Positions 12,739 through 22,524 of a DNA stretch of 56,379 nt are shown here, one piece after another. How positions within the stretch are numbered: position 1 is the stretch's first letter; every line of letters begins with the position of its first letter. The translations under genes were made by a program, and so were the position numbers. The notes beneath the pieces are model-generated. The model was not told where the DNA came from. It worked only from the letters and a program-made list of their open reading frames with translations, and did no database searches. This DNA is from Mesostigma viride (Eukaryota > Streptophyta > Mesostigmatophyceae > Mesostigmatales > Mesostigmataceae): positions 427,683 through 484,061 of the forward strand of contig RPFO01000359.1 in NCBI GenBank assembly GCA_009746045.1. The letters run 5' to 3'.

Positions 12739-14457
12739 AAGTCCTTATTTTAGGACCAGTTTGAATTAAAAAATATATGTGCAAAGATCAAATTTTGACC
12801 CTGGCATTTTTACCACTGACAGATAACACACTTTTTGAATTTTGGACAAAAACCTGGGTTCAAATAATTACATTTAGTGCCTGAATGGACCCTGGCCCAT
12901 GGCAGGCCTCAAACCGCGAATTTGGTCAAAATGAGAATTTAGGACCAATAGGACCAATTAGTGTCAACGCATGACCATGCTATCCACACGGTCCCTTGAG
13001 CATCTTACAAGCGCTAGGGGACCCTACGAGGCCTTGGGATGGCGGGGCAGCGTATAACAAGGCCATACCCTGCTGTGGCTGCCTCTATATATACGCGTGC
13101 TTAACGGTGTCACAGATGGTGCAGGTAATGCAATATACGGTTGCATGGTTGCTGAGGTTGCCCGGCTTGAACATGGCCCACCCCTTGCGGTAAACTTTCT
13201 CTAAGCATATGCCAAACCTTCTTTGACATCACGGACATGCTGGCCACCACCCAGCGATGAAAAAACATTGCATTTGCATTGCAACTAACACATGAATGCA
13301 GCCAAATCAAGTTACAGAGCAACGTTGTGCTAACATGCAACGCTTTGTGAGCGAATTCAGGGTGCATGTAACACGTAAACCATATTGTATATACTGTCTG
13401 AGAACACCCTGAACGACTGCAGGCCATAGGACCATGGTTTATAACTAACACATGAGTAAAACTGTTCTTACGCATGTGTGTTTTAGCTGCAGCGGACGAC
13501 GAAGATAGAGACGTAAAAAATTGTATGACGTAAACCAACTATGTGTGACAGTTATGTGCACAGAGAGCGTCCCCTCTTTTTAGGCATAGCTTACTGACTC
13601 AAAACACCACGACAGCGTTGCCAGTTACACTCATGATCTAGGGCACCCCGGCACGTACCTGCTACTTACGTCGCCTCATTCAGATGGTTGCAAAAAAGTC
13701 GCTGAAATCCGCAGCGAGGTCAGCTTTCCGAGAGCTGAGCGCACCAAAGCTGGCCAACCGGTTCAAAAATGATATAAACCACGCTTGTGCTGCGTTCTAG
13801 GTCCAAGAAATACCGAAAGTGAAGACCTACAAGGTGCGCTCGCTGCCCAGCCTGAACGTCCCTAAAACATGGTCGACAATGGAAATCGGGCAAGAATATC
13901 ACGGCCCAGGCGCTCCCATGTCAAATACTCCGTTTATAAACTCCATACTATAATCAAAATCGTCCACAAAAATTTCCTGGCTCGATTCGCACCACCATTG
14001 CTAATACACTAACATGTTTGTGCCAAAATCGACCCTCCGCGAGCAGGCGATCTGCGACCCATTTGTGTTGTGCCGCTGTGCTACAGCGCTACACATAAAA
14101 ACTTGCGCAGAAAATTTCACAGCCTTTAAGCATAACTAACGACCTTTCGTTTTTGCTACTGGGCGCCCGAAATGATAAACGCACGTGAAAACGCCGGCCA
14201 CGATTGTCAGGTCGCCATATCCACCTCAGATCATTCCCGCACCCACTTTTTCGCTCCAAAATCGGTTATATTTTTGGTCGAGGTACCTACTTTCCCGCCA
14301 TTATACCCGGTACCCGGGTACGGAATCCGGGTACCATGTGCCGGTACCACGGGTCGGGTACATCATGCCGGGTACGGTCCACATGGGGTACGGTCCATTT
14401 AGTGACCCCCCCCCCCGGTACCTCGGTTATAGTAAATTGGTCCTTAATTTAGGACTT
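12739..14457. mobile_element. Candidate TIR insertion splitting the RPA-like gene
   Basis: Left end GTCCTTATTTTAGGACCAG and right end (reverse complement) GTCCTAAATTAAGGACCAAT are similar over ~25 bp. Just beyond the right end the same word recurs in opposite sense, making a hairpin at 14440-14475. RPA-like coding sequence for OB fold A lies to the right and for folds B/C to the left, so this ~1.7 kb sits in or next to an intron. Inside there is no recognisable gene; 14290-14420 is a GGTAC/GGGTAC-rich stretch. Target duplication not identified. Confidence 0.4.
14290..14420. repeat. GGTAC-rich array
   Basis: About 14 irregular copies of GGTAC/GGGTAC and its self-complement GTACC within 130 bp, ending in a C-run. 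The word is palindromic, so the stretch can form many alternative hairpins. Confidence 0.6.
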
Positions 14458-14657
14458 TGTCCTAAATTAAGGACCGTGGGAGGCTTAACAATACACCGTC
14501 CTGTAAAAGAAACGAGATTGCAATATATGCATCCAAAGAAAAAATGAAAGCACAGCAAAAGAGACGGCTAACACAATAAGACGTCTTCTTCACCAATAAG
14601 CGACTTCAGCAAATCAATAACTAAGTGCCAAGACGACTAAAACCATTAAAAGCTTAC

Positions 14658-14905
14658 CTGGAAAAATGCTTATTGTCTTCTTGACGGAAATAATTACCAC
14701 TGATCGAATATGACTTGCCAGAAAGCATTTCTTGAATCTCGCTATCCATTGCCCAGTTTGACCCGCAAATTTTCACATCCGTGTTTGCATCAACAACCAA
14801 AAGACCAAAATATTCTTCATTTCGGCTACTACTCCCCCCCCTGCGAACATACGTCTTGCCACCGCCCATGAATGTTCCACGAAGCTCAAAATGCGAAAAG
14901 CTCAT
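14658..14905 (-). CDS. RPA70-like OB fold A exon
   Basis: Reading on the minus strand, the sequence contains FGLLVVDANTDVKICGSN followed by LSGKSYSISGNYFRQEDN, the pattern of RPA70 DNA-binding domain A. The exon ends at 14658 with a clean donor (CCAG|GTAAGC). A phase-0 acceptor (TTTTGAG|CTTCGTGG) is possible near 14883-14890; another lies further upstream. It precedes the B/C part at 11851-12738 in transcription order. The two parts are interrupted by the insertion at 12739-14457, and I could not find a splice path that keeps frame across all of it. Confidence 0.6.
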
Positions 14906-15210
14906 GATGATAATAAAAAGAAATCTGAATTGCGAGAGATAAAAATTATGTTGCTTACCGATCATCCACCATGCCAAAGAGAGAAAATCTTATTCTTGAA
15001 CTCCAGCACTGGTCCGCGAAATAAAATCCAGTACAGGACAAAACGATCGTCTCAAACTGATACACAACTCGAAGGCTCAAGAAACACAGACTCCGAAGCC
15101 GCAACGACTGAGAAACACAGGAAAACAACACCGCCACTACTCAGCGATGCATCAGCTATCCCCACTCACCGCAACACACGCTCCATACAGATGCACCCGG
15201 CCTTGACGAC

Positions 15211-16590
15211 TCGGGGTTCTTTGAACGGAGTTTCTTCTATACGTGAATGCGGGAACAAGAGGCCGCTGGATGAGCGGCTTATAGGTCGTAGTGTTTACTC
15301 GTAGCTGTTTGGCTAGAGCTTTTGTGATTAGTAGATGCAATATAGTGCATGGTTGAAAAATGAATTAAATAAAATGTGCGTTCCGCGCTTGGGTTGATTA
15401 TACCCGGGCGGAACGGGGCGTGAGGTGCAGTGCCCCTGAAAAGAACAACCTACGCATTATTTAATACTAGCCGTGCAGATTCGGGATATTCTACCCCCGG
15501 TCTGTACGGTTAGCGTCTTACTAGCATCCACTAAACATAAGGGTTTAATGACGTCAGTTAGCTAGGGATAAGGGAGGTTTTGCGACTAAAAGCCGCTCTG
15601 GCTGGTTTTGTCGGCCTCTTTCTTTGCTCGTTGTCGTTGCGGCGGCAGCCGCAGCTATGGGTGCTGCGGAGCAAAATCCCCAAAGCACTGGTTGCACTGG
15701 CCACTTGGCCAGTGGTGAGACTTCCAGTTGTTAACCGGCCAGGCGTAGTTCCTCGCCCGGTTAACTAAAAGAAAAGAAGATGATTACCTCCGGTCCGCAC
15801 CTTTTCCCCAGCTTGGGGTCTTTGGTGGGCCGGATGCCGTGACAGGTGCTCAACTGTCGCTTGGTCGGCCCAGTGCGCGAGCTGGTGCTCCGTACCTGGG
15901 GATGCTTGCACCCCGGGTTGGAGCCGGATGGCTGGCACTGGCGACCCGTGTCTCGGTCCGCGGCCTGCGGCTTTTTCTTCGGAAATTGCTGCTGGCCAGC
16001 AAACTTTGCAATTGCCTTCCGCCGAGGGGGGGTGGTTGGGGCTGGGGACGGCGATGGGAAAAGCGCCTAAGCTAGAAATTTTTTCCCCACGCATAGAAAC
16101 CTCGGGGGGGAATGCGGTCTTGGCTGAACGGACTCTCGTTCAGCCAGGTGCCTGGGGCTGTGGCCTCGGGCATCCGGGCTGGCGGGGCCTGGGCTAGGTC
16201 CACGTTTTTTCTCGAAGCACCCCGGGTCTATGGGGAGACGGCCATAGCGGTACCGACTCGGGGCCCCGAGAGGGGTCATGATAGGCTGGCCGTGCGCAAT
16301 CGCAGTGCAAATGCGCTGGGCCTTTTTGGGCCTGGCCATGCATCCACAGCCGCCGGGCACACGCCTCCCGATGTGGGGGGGCTCCCGTTTTGCGGCAGGG
16401 CGGTCACTTGTGACAACGAGCAAGGTGGAGTGCGGCTTCAAGGGAAAGCCAGGGCGGGGGTGATTGGGCAACGTACTTCATGAAGGGCCTTGAACGGCGT
16501 GCCTCCGGGCATGTCAATTAGTGTCACATGTATGCTTCCACTTATTGTTTTAATGAAGATGCTGGTTTTTGTGGGAGCTACGTGGGACAT
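15211..16590 (-). mobile_element. Long member of the short+long pair (family 1, copy b, inverted)
   Basis: Reverse-strand copy of 3527-4907, almost base for base (for example one T/C difference in the GC-rich centre). On the plus strand it begins TCGGGGTTCTTTGAACGG and ends GTGGGACAT. Left flank GAC, internal junction GAA. Such high identity between two loci in one window implies recent movement or gene conversion. Confidence 0.7.
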
Positions 16591-16593
16591 GAA

Positions 16594-17170
16594 TCGGGGT
16601 TCTTTGAACGGAGTTTCTTCTATACGTGAATGCGGGAACAAGAGGCCGCTGGATGAGCGGCTTATAGGTCGTAGTGTTTACTCGTAGCTGTTTGGCTAGA
16701 GCTTTTGTGATTAGTAGATGCAATATAGTGCATGGTTGAAAAATGAATTAAATAAAATGTGCGTTCCGCGCTTGGGTTGATTATACCCGGGCGGAACGGG
16801 GCGTGAGGTGCAGTGCCCCTGAAAAGAACAACCTACGCATTATTTAATACTAGCCGTGCAGATTCGGGATATTCTACCCCCGGTCTGTACGGTTAGCGTC
16901 TTACTAGCATCCACTAAACATAAGGGTTTAATGACTTCAGTTAGCTAGGGATAAGGGAGGTTTTGCGACTAAAAGCCGCTCTGGCTGGTTTTGTCGGCCT
17001 CTTTCTTTGCTCCCCACCCACCCACCCGTGTCTTGGTTGCCTCTAGGGCAACGTACTTCATGAAGGGCCTTGAACGGCGTGCCTCCGGGCATGTCAATTA
17101 GTGTCACATGTATGCTTCCACTTATTGTTTTAATGAAGATGCTGGTTTTTGTGGGAGCTACGTGGGACAT
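16594..17170 (-). mobile_element. Short member of the short+long pair (family 1, copy b, inverted)
   Basis: Reverse-strand copy of 2947-3523, same length (577 bp). In the element's own direction the short member again precedes the long one, joined through TTC. Right flank GAA then ATTTCTTTC. The uninterrupted target (CCTTGACGACATTTCTTTC) is preserved in the next tandem repeat unit at about 17415-17432. Confidence 0.7.
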
Positions 17171-17653
17171 GAAATTTCTTTCTCTCATTTATTCAGAAGA
17201 TTCCGTATCTACAAGTTGTCAACTCATCCTTGACTTCTTTTGCTTCTATCGATTTACGGTTACTTGAAAAACCAAACTGAGCGCAATCTCGACCGAAATC
17301 TTCCGTATCGCAATCACAAAGCAAAAACTCCCAGAAGCTCTCAATCAATTTTCCCAGTTCAACGCATCGAAACTCCGTCGACTACGGCTTCTTTACGGCT
17401 TCTTTTGCACCCGGCCTTGACGACATTTCTTTCTCTCATTTATTCAGAAGATTCCGTATCTACAAGTTGTCAACTCATCCTTGACTTCTTTTGCTTCTAT
17501 CGATTTACGGTTACTTGAAAAACCAAACTGAGCGCAATCTCGACCGAAATCTTCCGTATTGCAATCACAAAGCAAAAACTCCCAGAAGCTCTCAATTTTC
17601 CCAGTTCAACGCATCGAAACTCCGTCGACTACGGCTTCTTTACGGCTTCTTTT
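17171..17653 (+). repeat. Two-copy tandem repeat (~240 bp unit)
   Basis: Units 17174-17424 and 17425-17653 are nearly identical, each running from ATTTCTTTCTCTCATTT to ACGGCTTCTTTTG. The word GCACCCGGCCTTGACGAC joins them and also occurs at 15193-15210, so the inverted short+long pair was inserted into this repeat. No coding content. Confidence 0.8.
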
Positions 17654-17690
17654 GGGGGGGGATGCGAAGCATCCCCCCCCCCTTAAGCTT
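17654..17690 (+). repeat. Perfect 12-bp-stem hairpin, G8ATGC-GAA-GCATC8, then CTTAAGCTT
   Basis: Eight G then ATGC, loop GAA, GCAT then ten C, then TTAAGCTT. The right half plus tail equals 11577-11602. It sits exactly between the RPA-side repeats and the start of copia-derived sequence, as expected of the end of a mobile unit. Confidence 0.45.
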
Positions 17691-17699
17691 GTATTGATA

Positions 17700-20600
17700 A
17701 TAAAAACTTGGACTCTTGCTCTGCCAGGAACGTGGATGCCCGTCCATGTCCTGAAGAGCCATCACCTAATGATTGATCTTAGGATTTTGGCTAACTCTGA
17801 TCTGCCTTTCCTACTAAGGATTGTGGGTCGTGAAGATCATCAAGCCCAAGGCAAGGTTGACAGATATATACAGGAGCTTAAGAAGTTGGTAATGTCTGGG
17901 GATCATCCTGAGATGTTTAAACCAACTTTTGCTGTCAGGTGTTTGGGTGCTGCAAGGTGGCCTCTACCCTGATGACATAATGCAGGCATGGAGTAAGCAG
18001 AGGTGGGCACAGTATGCTCATCTCTGTGACAAGAATAAACAGAGAGGAGAATCATTAAAATTTAAGGTGGGAGACCAGGTGATCTTCCACAAAGAAAATG
18101 CTCCTGGTAAACGTGGTTATTGGCAGGGTCCAGGGACCATAACCTCAGTTGACCTGGAGATGAAAACTGCTGATGTGGTCTGGAATGGGACCACTTATCA
18201 TCTGGTTTGGAATAGATTGAAGAGAGATCCAATGAACGTTCAAGAAAATCCCCTGGTAAATATGGCCCCTGGAGAGGCATTTGGATCTCCCAATCTTTCC
18301 TGTCCACCTTTGGCCAGTGAACAGGCTGGACTCCAACTACCAGAAAGGGCGGCCTCCCATCAACTGGAGCCTACTACTCAGCAAGCTCAGCCTAAGACAT
18401 TGACTGGGATATCACAGGATGATATGGATGAAGCTGACTTGTTGGATAATAGGGTGTCTGATCAGCACCGGAAGCTCCGGCCGTTGGAACATGGGCTTGA
18501 GACCCCTGGGCAGGTGGATAACATATTTCAGTCTGAACAGCCAAAGCTTGGATCCAATTACCCTGGTAATAAGCCATTGCCCTTGGAGACTGATGGGATT
18601 CCAGCCCAAGGAAGACAAGCTGAGGAGGGGTTGTCCAGGTTGAACACTCAGCTCGGCAAGAGAGGCAATCCTCAAGAGCTTCGGGATATTGTAAAGAAGC
18701 TCAAGCCCTCACTAAAGATTGCCACAATAACTTCTCTTCCAGAGAAGGGCATGGACCTTGATGGCTTTGATGTGGATACCAAAGCAGAGGTCTCTGTCAC
18801 CTCGCCCTTTAATGCTTTGCTGGATAAGTATTCCCTTGAACCCAGTCCATGGACTATTGTCCAAGACTTTGCGGGTAACACTGATCATCAAGTTCTTGGG
18901 AATATCACTATCCCATTCTTGGGTGAGTCTTTGACACTTTGTGTTGTTGATGGCTATAAGGGGCCCACTCTCATTGGCCAGCCATTCTTGGTGACTCCCG
19001 GTGTTACCATTGTTGATGGCCCCAATAACACAAAGAGTCTCCTAAAAACCCATTGTGACCCAATTCCTCTGGAATCATTCAGATGTCTCTTGCCTCTTGA
19101 AATGTTCCAGAAGGCAAATTGGAAGACCGCCTGTGTCGGTTCAGTAAAAGGAGCAGAATGGGGAAGGGATATACCCCCAGCTTCTGAGCTGGTAGAACCC
19201 GCCCAGCTCAGTGTGACTTCTCTTGGTCTCACAAAAAGGTCATTTGCTGCTCATAGCCCCATGTCCTTTGATGATGTAGACCTGGATTGTCACACTTTCG
19301 CTGGCCTTGAGGCCTGGCGACTAGCATTGGTGCGTGCGCTCCAGGAGTGGCAAACGCTGGATGTTTTTGAAGGCATTTCAGAACCTCCACCCAATGCTCA
19401 AATGCTTCAGTTGCGTTTTGTATGCAAGATGAAGAGCAAGCTTGGTGAGCCTCCCATACCAAACGCACGTCCAGTCGTAACCCAGTTCCATGGTACTACA
19501 GACTTTGATAAGGAGGAGCTGTACACTCCTGGCCTGTCACATCCTGTTCTCAGGCTTATTCTTAGTCTGTACCTTGGTGCTTTGGACTATGGCTTGGATT
19601 ATGGAGCAGAAATTGATGACTTCACCAGGGCCTTTTTGCATGGTGATCCTCAGGTGGCCAGAGCCACTTGGCAAGCTCAAAGACCCTGTTGTGTTAAGAC
19701 CCCAGCATGCTGGATAGCTGAAGTAGGTCATCCCTACATGCAGCCTAAAGTGGGCTGGGAAGGACTGGTCAGCAGTCCAGTCATCTGGTATGAAACCATT
19801 GCTCCTGCCATCCAGGATCGAGAGATGTCAGATGCAACAATCTCATCTTGCTTATTGTCTCTTTGTGGGGCAATCCAAGGGACAACCCACCTGGGCTACC
19901 TTACATGGAGATGATATGCAACGCATTGGTCCCAAGGGATGGTTGAATGAGACCTATAAAAGGCTCAATGACAAGTCCCCTATTGGTACCAGAGCATGGT
20001 TTACTAAAAACAGCCAGGTACCTTACTGTGGCATTGGCTGTACCCTTTTCCAAGATGACAAAGGATGGCATCTTAAGCTGCAATCGGCGAAGGGGTATAA
20101 AGAAAAGGTGATAACTCAGTTGCCCAAGAGAGTAACTGAGGAGAATGCCCCTACGGTTAAAGGTCAATTGGGTTGGCTGGCTGCCACAACTAACCCTGAC
20201 CTGGCAGTACGGAGTAGGATGCCAGACTCTGTTGTTGTAGGAGAAGGAAGGAGGCGCCTGGAGAGCTGCCTCAATGAATCTCCTGACTTGGTGTTGTCCG
20301 GTGTAGACTGGCATGGGCGTATCATCATAGACGCCTACACAGATGCTAGCCAAGAGTCTAGATCTGCCAACAAGATTGGTGCCAGAGCCGGATGCCTGAT
20401 CACCATCAGGAATGAAGGCAAACAGCCCTCGTTGGTATACTGGTCCAGTAACCTTCAGAGGAGGCGGTTTGCTGGCATTGACACCGCTGAGTGCAGGGCA
20501 TACGCCATGTGCATTCGCGATGCCATATACATAAGAGAGCTACTCTTATGGTGTCTGAGTCAGATGAGACCTCAACCTGTGATTGATGTCAGGGTTTATT

Positions 20601-20703
20601 GAGATAATAAGCCCGTGGTCTCTTTTATCGAGAATGAGAGGGCCACTACTACTGACTTGGACTAGTACCTTGTGGCAAAGGAGTTGTCCAGCCACTGTAT
20701 GAC
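17700..20703 (+). pseudogene. Ty1/copia-type polyprotein remnant
   Basis: Readable pieces in order: an integrase C-terminal-like region near 17990-18240 (KFKVGDQVIFHKEN...GPGTITSVD); a long linker; a protease-like stretch near 18880-19000 (GNITIPFLGESLTLCVVDG, LIGQPFL), an odd place for one; RT start near 19400-19650 (KLGEPPIPNARPV, then AEIDDFTRAFLHGD); RT catalytic region near 19895 (HGDD); RNase H near 20325-20700 (DAYTDASQES, IDTAECRA, DNKPVV). Broken by a frameshift between 17900 and 17950, a deletion and frameshift around 19650-19910, a TGA at about 20601 and a TAG at about 20663. The frame then continues at 21645 after a 931-bp insertion. LTRs not found. Not functional. Confidence 0.75.
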
Positions 20704-20708
20704 CATAC

Positions 20709-20914
20709 AGTTAGGTTAAACAGTGCCGGAACCTTTTGCCCACTGAGGCAAATCGGGCCGGAACACTATTTTGCCCGGAATAACCACTTCCGAGCACCCA
20801 AGTTAATTCGGCCGAATTAACTTGGGTGCTCGGAAGTGGTTATTCCGGGCAAAATAGTGTTCCGGCCCGATTTGCCTCAGTGGGCAAAAGGTTCCGGCAC
20901 TGTTTAACCTAACT
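20709..20914. repeat. Near-perfect 206-bp palindrome P1
   Basis: Centre at 20811/20812 (AATTCG|... inside TTAATTCGGCCGAATTAA). Each arm begins AGTTAGGTTAAACAGTGCCG and holds smaller hairpins of its own (AGTGCCGG...CCGGAACACT; TGAGGCAAA next to TTTTGCC). Confidence 0.85.
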
Positions 20915-21038
20915 AAAACCTGGCCTCGTGGAGGGTGGGTTGAATATGAGACATCCGCCTAGGCCACTGAGCACGCACCACTAAATGCGCCGGAGCTGTC
21001 CGGATCCGAACCCCTGACCTCCAAGTTGCACAGGTTTT
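20915..21038 (-). repeat. Spacer Y with tRNA B-box-like end
   Basis: 124 bp with 8-bp inverted ends (AAAACCTG / CAGGTTTT). On the minus strand, just inside the end, it reads AACTTGGAGGTC then AGGGGTTCGGATCC, close to the Pol III B box GGTTCGAATCC. A near-identical second copy is 21345-21468, where the box is the consensus GGTTCGAATCC. Confidence 0.65.
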
Positions 21039-21139
21039 AGTTAGGTTAAACAGTGCCGGAACCTTTTGCCCACTGAGGCAAATCGGGCCGGAACACTATT
21101 TTGCCCGGAATAACCACTTCCGAGCACCCAAGTTAATTC

Positions 21140-21344
21140 AGTTAGGTTAAATAGTGCCGGAACCTTTTGCCGCCTGAGGCAAATCGGGCCGGAACACTAT
21201 TTTGCCCGGAATAACCACTTCCGAGCACCCAAGTTAATTCGGCCGATTAACTTGGGTGCTCGGAAGTGGTTATTCCGGGCAAAATAGTGTTCCGGCCCGA
21301 TTTGCCTCAGGCGGCAAAAGGTTCCGGCACTATTTAACCTAACT
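21140..21344. repeat. Palindrome P3 (205 bp), preceded by half-palindrome 21039-21139
   Basis: Same family as P1 with matching changes on both arms (GCCGCCTGAGGC instead of GCCCACTGAGGC; AAATAGTG instead of AAACAGTG), which shows that the arms evolve together. The preceding 101 bp is exactly one arm of a P1-type palindrome. Confidence 0.8.
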
Positions 21345-21468
21345 AAAACCTGGCCTCGTGGAGGGTGGGTTGAATATGAGACATCCGCCTAGGCCACTGA
21401 GCACGCACCACTAAATGCGCCGGAGCTGTCCGGATTCGAACCCCTGACCTCCAAGGTGCACGGGTTTT
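21345..21468 (-). repeat. Spacer Y, second copy
   Basis: As the first Y copy with few changes. On the minus strand: CTAAAAC spanning the boundary, then ACCT-TGG-AGGT, then GGGGTTCGAATCCGG. The order resembles a tRNA anticodon loop, a long variable arm and a T loop, but the T stem does not pair well, so I do not call a tRNA gene. Confidence 0.6.
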
Positions 21469-21639
21469 AGTTAGGTTAAATAGTGCCGGAACCTTTTGCC
21501 GCCTGAGGCAAATCGGGCCGGAACACTATTTTGCCCGGAATAACCACTTCCGAGCACCCAAGTTAATTTGGCCGATTAACTGTGTTACGGACCGATTTGC
21601 CTCAGGCGGCAAAAGGTTCCGGCACTATTTAACGTAACT
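21469..21639. repeat. Palindrome P4 with truncated right arm
   Basis: Left arm complete. Most of the inner right arm is missing (TTAACTGTGTTACGGACC replaces it), while the outer ~50 bp are intact up to CGTAACT. The outer end mismatch (CGTAACT against CCTAACT) lies next to the target duplication. Confidence 0.75.
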
Positions 21640-21644
21640 CATAC

Positions 21645-21779
21645 ATCTGCCAGGACATTTAAATCCTGCTGATGCTATGACCAAGCTTCCACGACTGGCC
21701 CTTAATGGGTACCAGTTGCATGCTGCGGTCCATGATGGCTGGGAAACCCTTGTCATGAGGAGTAATCTGGGAGCCTGAG
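21645..21779 (+). pseudogene. Copia RNase H C-terminus after the insertion
   Basis: Reads HLPGHLNPADAMTKLPRL in frame with the RNase H segment that ends at 20703. The P-x-D-x-x-TK pattern is the usual end of copia polyproteins. It stops at a TGA shortly after. Confidence 0.75.
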
Positions 21780-22524
21780 CCTAATGCTCCTCCTGTAGGT
21801 TTTTATTATCCCCCTGGAGGTTTTGTCCTCTCTGGAGAAGAGGTTTTCCTTCAGATTTGGGTTTTCCCTACAGCATGCAGGTTACACCAACCATGCAATG
21901 ATGAGATGCAAACTCCATAAGACCCAAGCGAGTCCCCATTGCCCTCACATGTGAAAGTGAACTGGCCAGGTGCGGCCGAACATCAATGAATACATCTAAG
22001 CCTCATCACTTTCACAAGGGAAAGAATGGCTGGAGTTGGTTGGAGACCCATCTAGGGTCCACATGGGTCCTCAGAGATAGACGATCTTGTACAGATTACT
22101 ACAATATACTTTATTGTAGTATTGGGCCAATGGCTGTACTTCACTAGTACTCGCCAATGGGATAACGCCACGTAGAATGTGTGGGCGTCTCCCAGGCCTC
22201 CACGTCACCGGCTGGTCAAGGGCCGGTGTAGTCCTGTCAAGAGGACTGAGCCGACTATCGGCCTATCATGTATGCGCATCTGCCTTGGTACCTCCTAGAG
22301 GATTCTAGAAGTATCTAACACGCGGCATGCACTGAACTACATGGAATGCATGTCCACGTAGGATATTCAGCAAGACTGATGAAGGTGCCAAGCGCAACAG
22401 GTTCTTATGCGCAACGAAGACGAATTATGCAATGACGACAATAACGTATGAGAACAATAAACACAACGTTCATTTCATGCTTTCTGATTTACATCGCATT
22501 CCATTTATTTGCAACTATAAACGC
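21780..22524. other. Probable copia 3' flank and intergenic DNA
   Basis: No gene. A GGAGGTTTTGTCCTC-type stretch near 21815-21840 resembles the start of plant copia LTRs, but no partner LTR was found. A small hairpin TACTACAATA...TATTGTAGTA lies near 22099-22123. Confidence 0.4.

Larger units (their letters stand above)
20709..21639. mobile_element. Composite palindromic element, copy in copia (CATAC duplication)
   Basis: 931 bp bounded by AGTTAGGTTAAA and its near inverse (TTTAACGTAACT), flanked by an exact 5-bp repeat CATAC at 20704-20708 and 21640-21644. Taking out one CATAC and the insert restores an uninterrupted RNase H frame, so the boundaries are firm. Inner order: palindrome 20709-20914, spacer 20915-21038, left half-palindrome 21039-21139, palindrome 21140-21344, spacer 21345-21468, palindrome with a deleted right arm 21469-21639. 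No coding capacity; non-autonomous. Related to the composite at 39933-40959. Confidence 0.8.
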
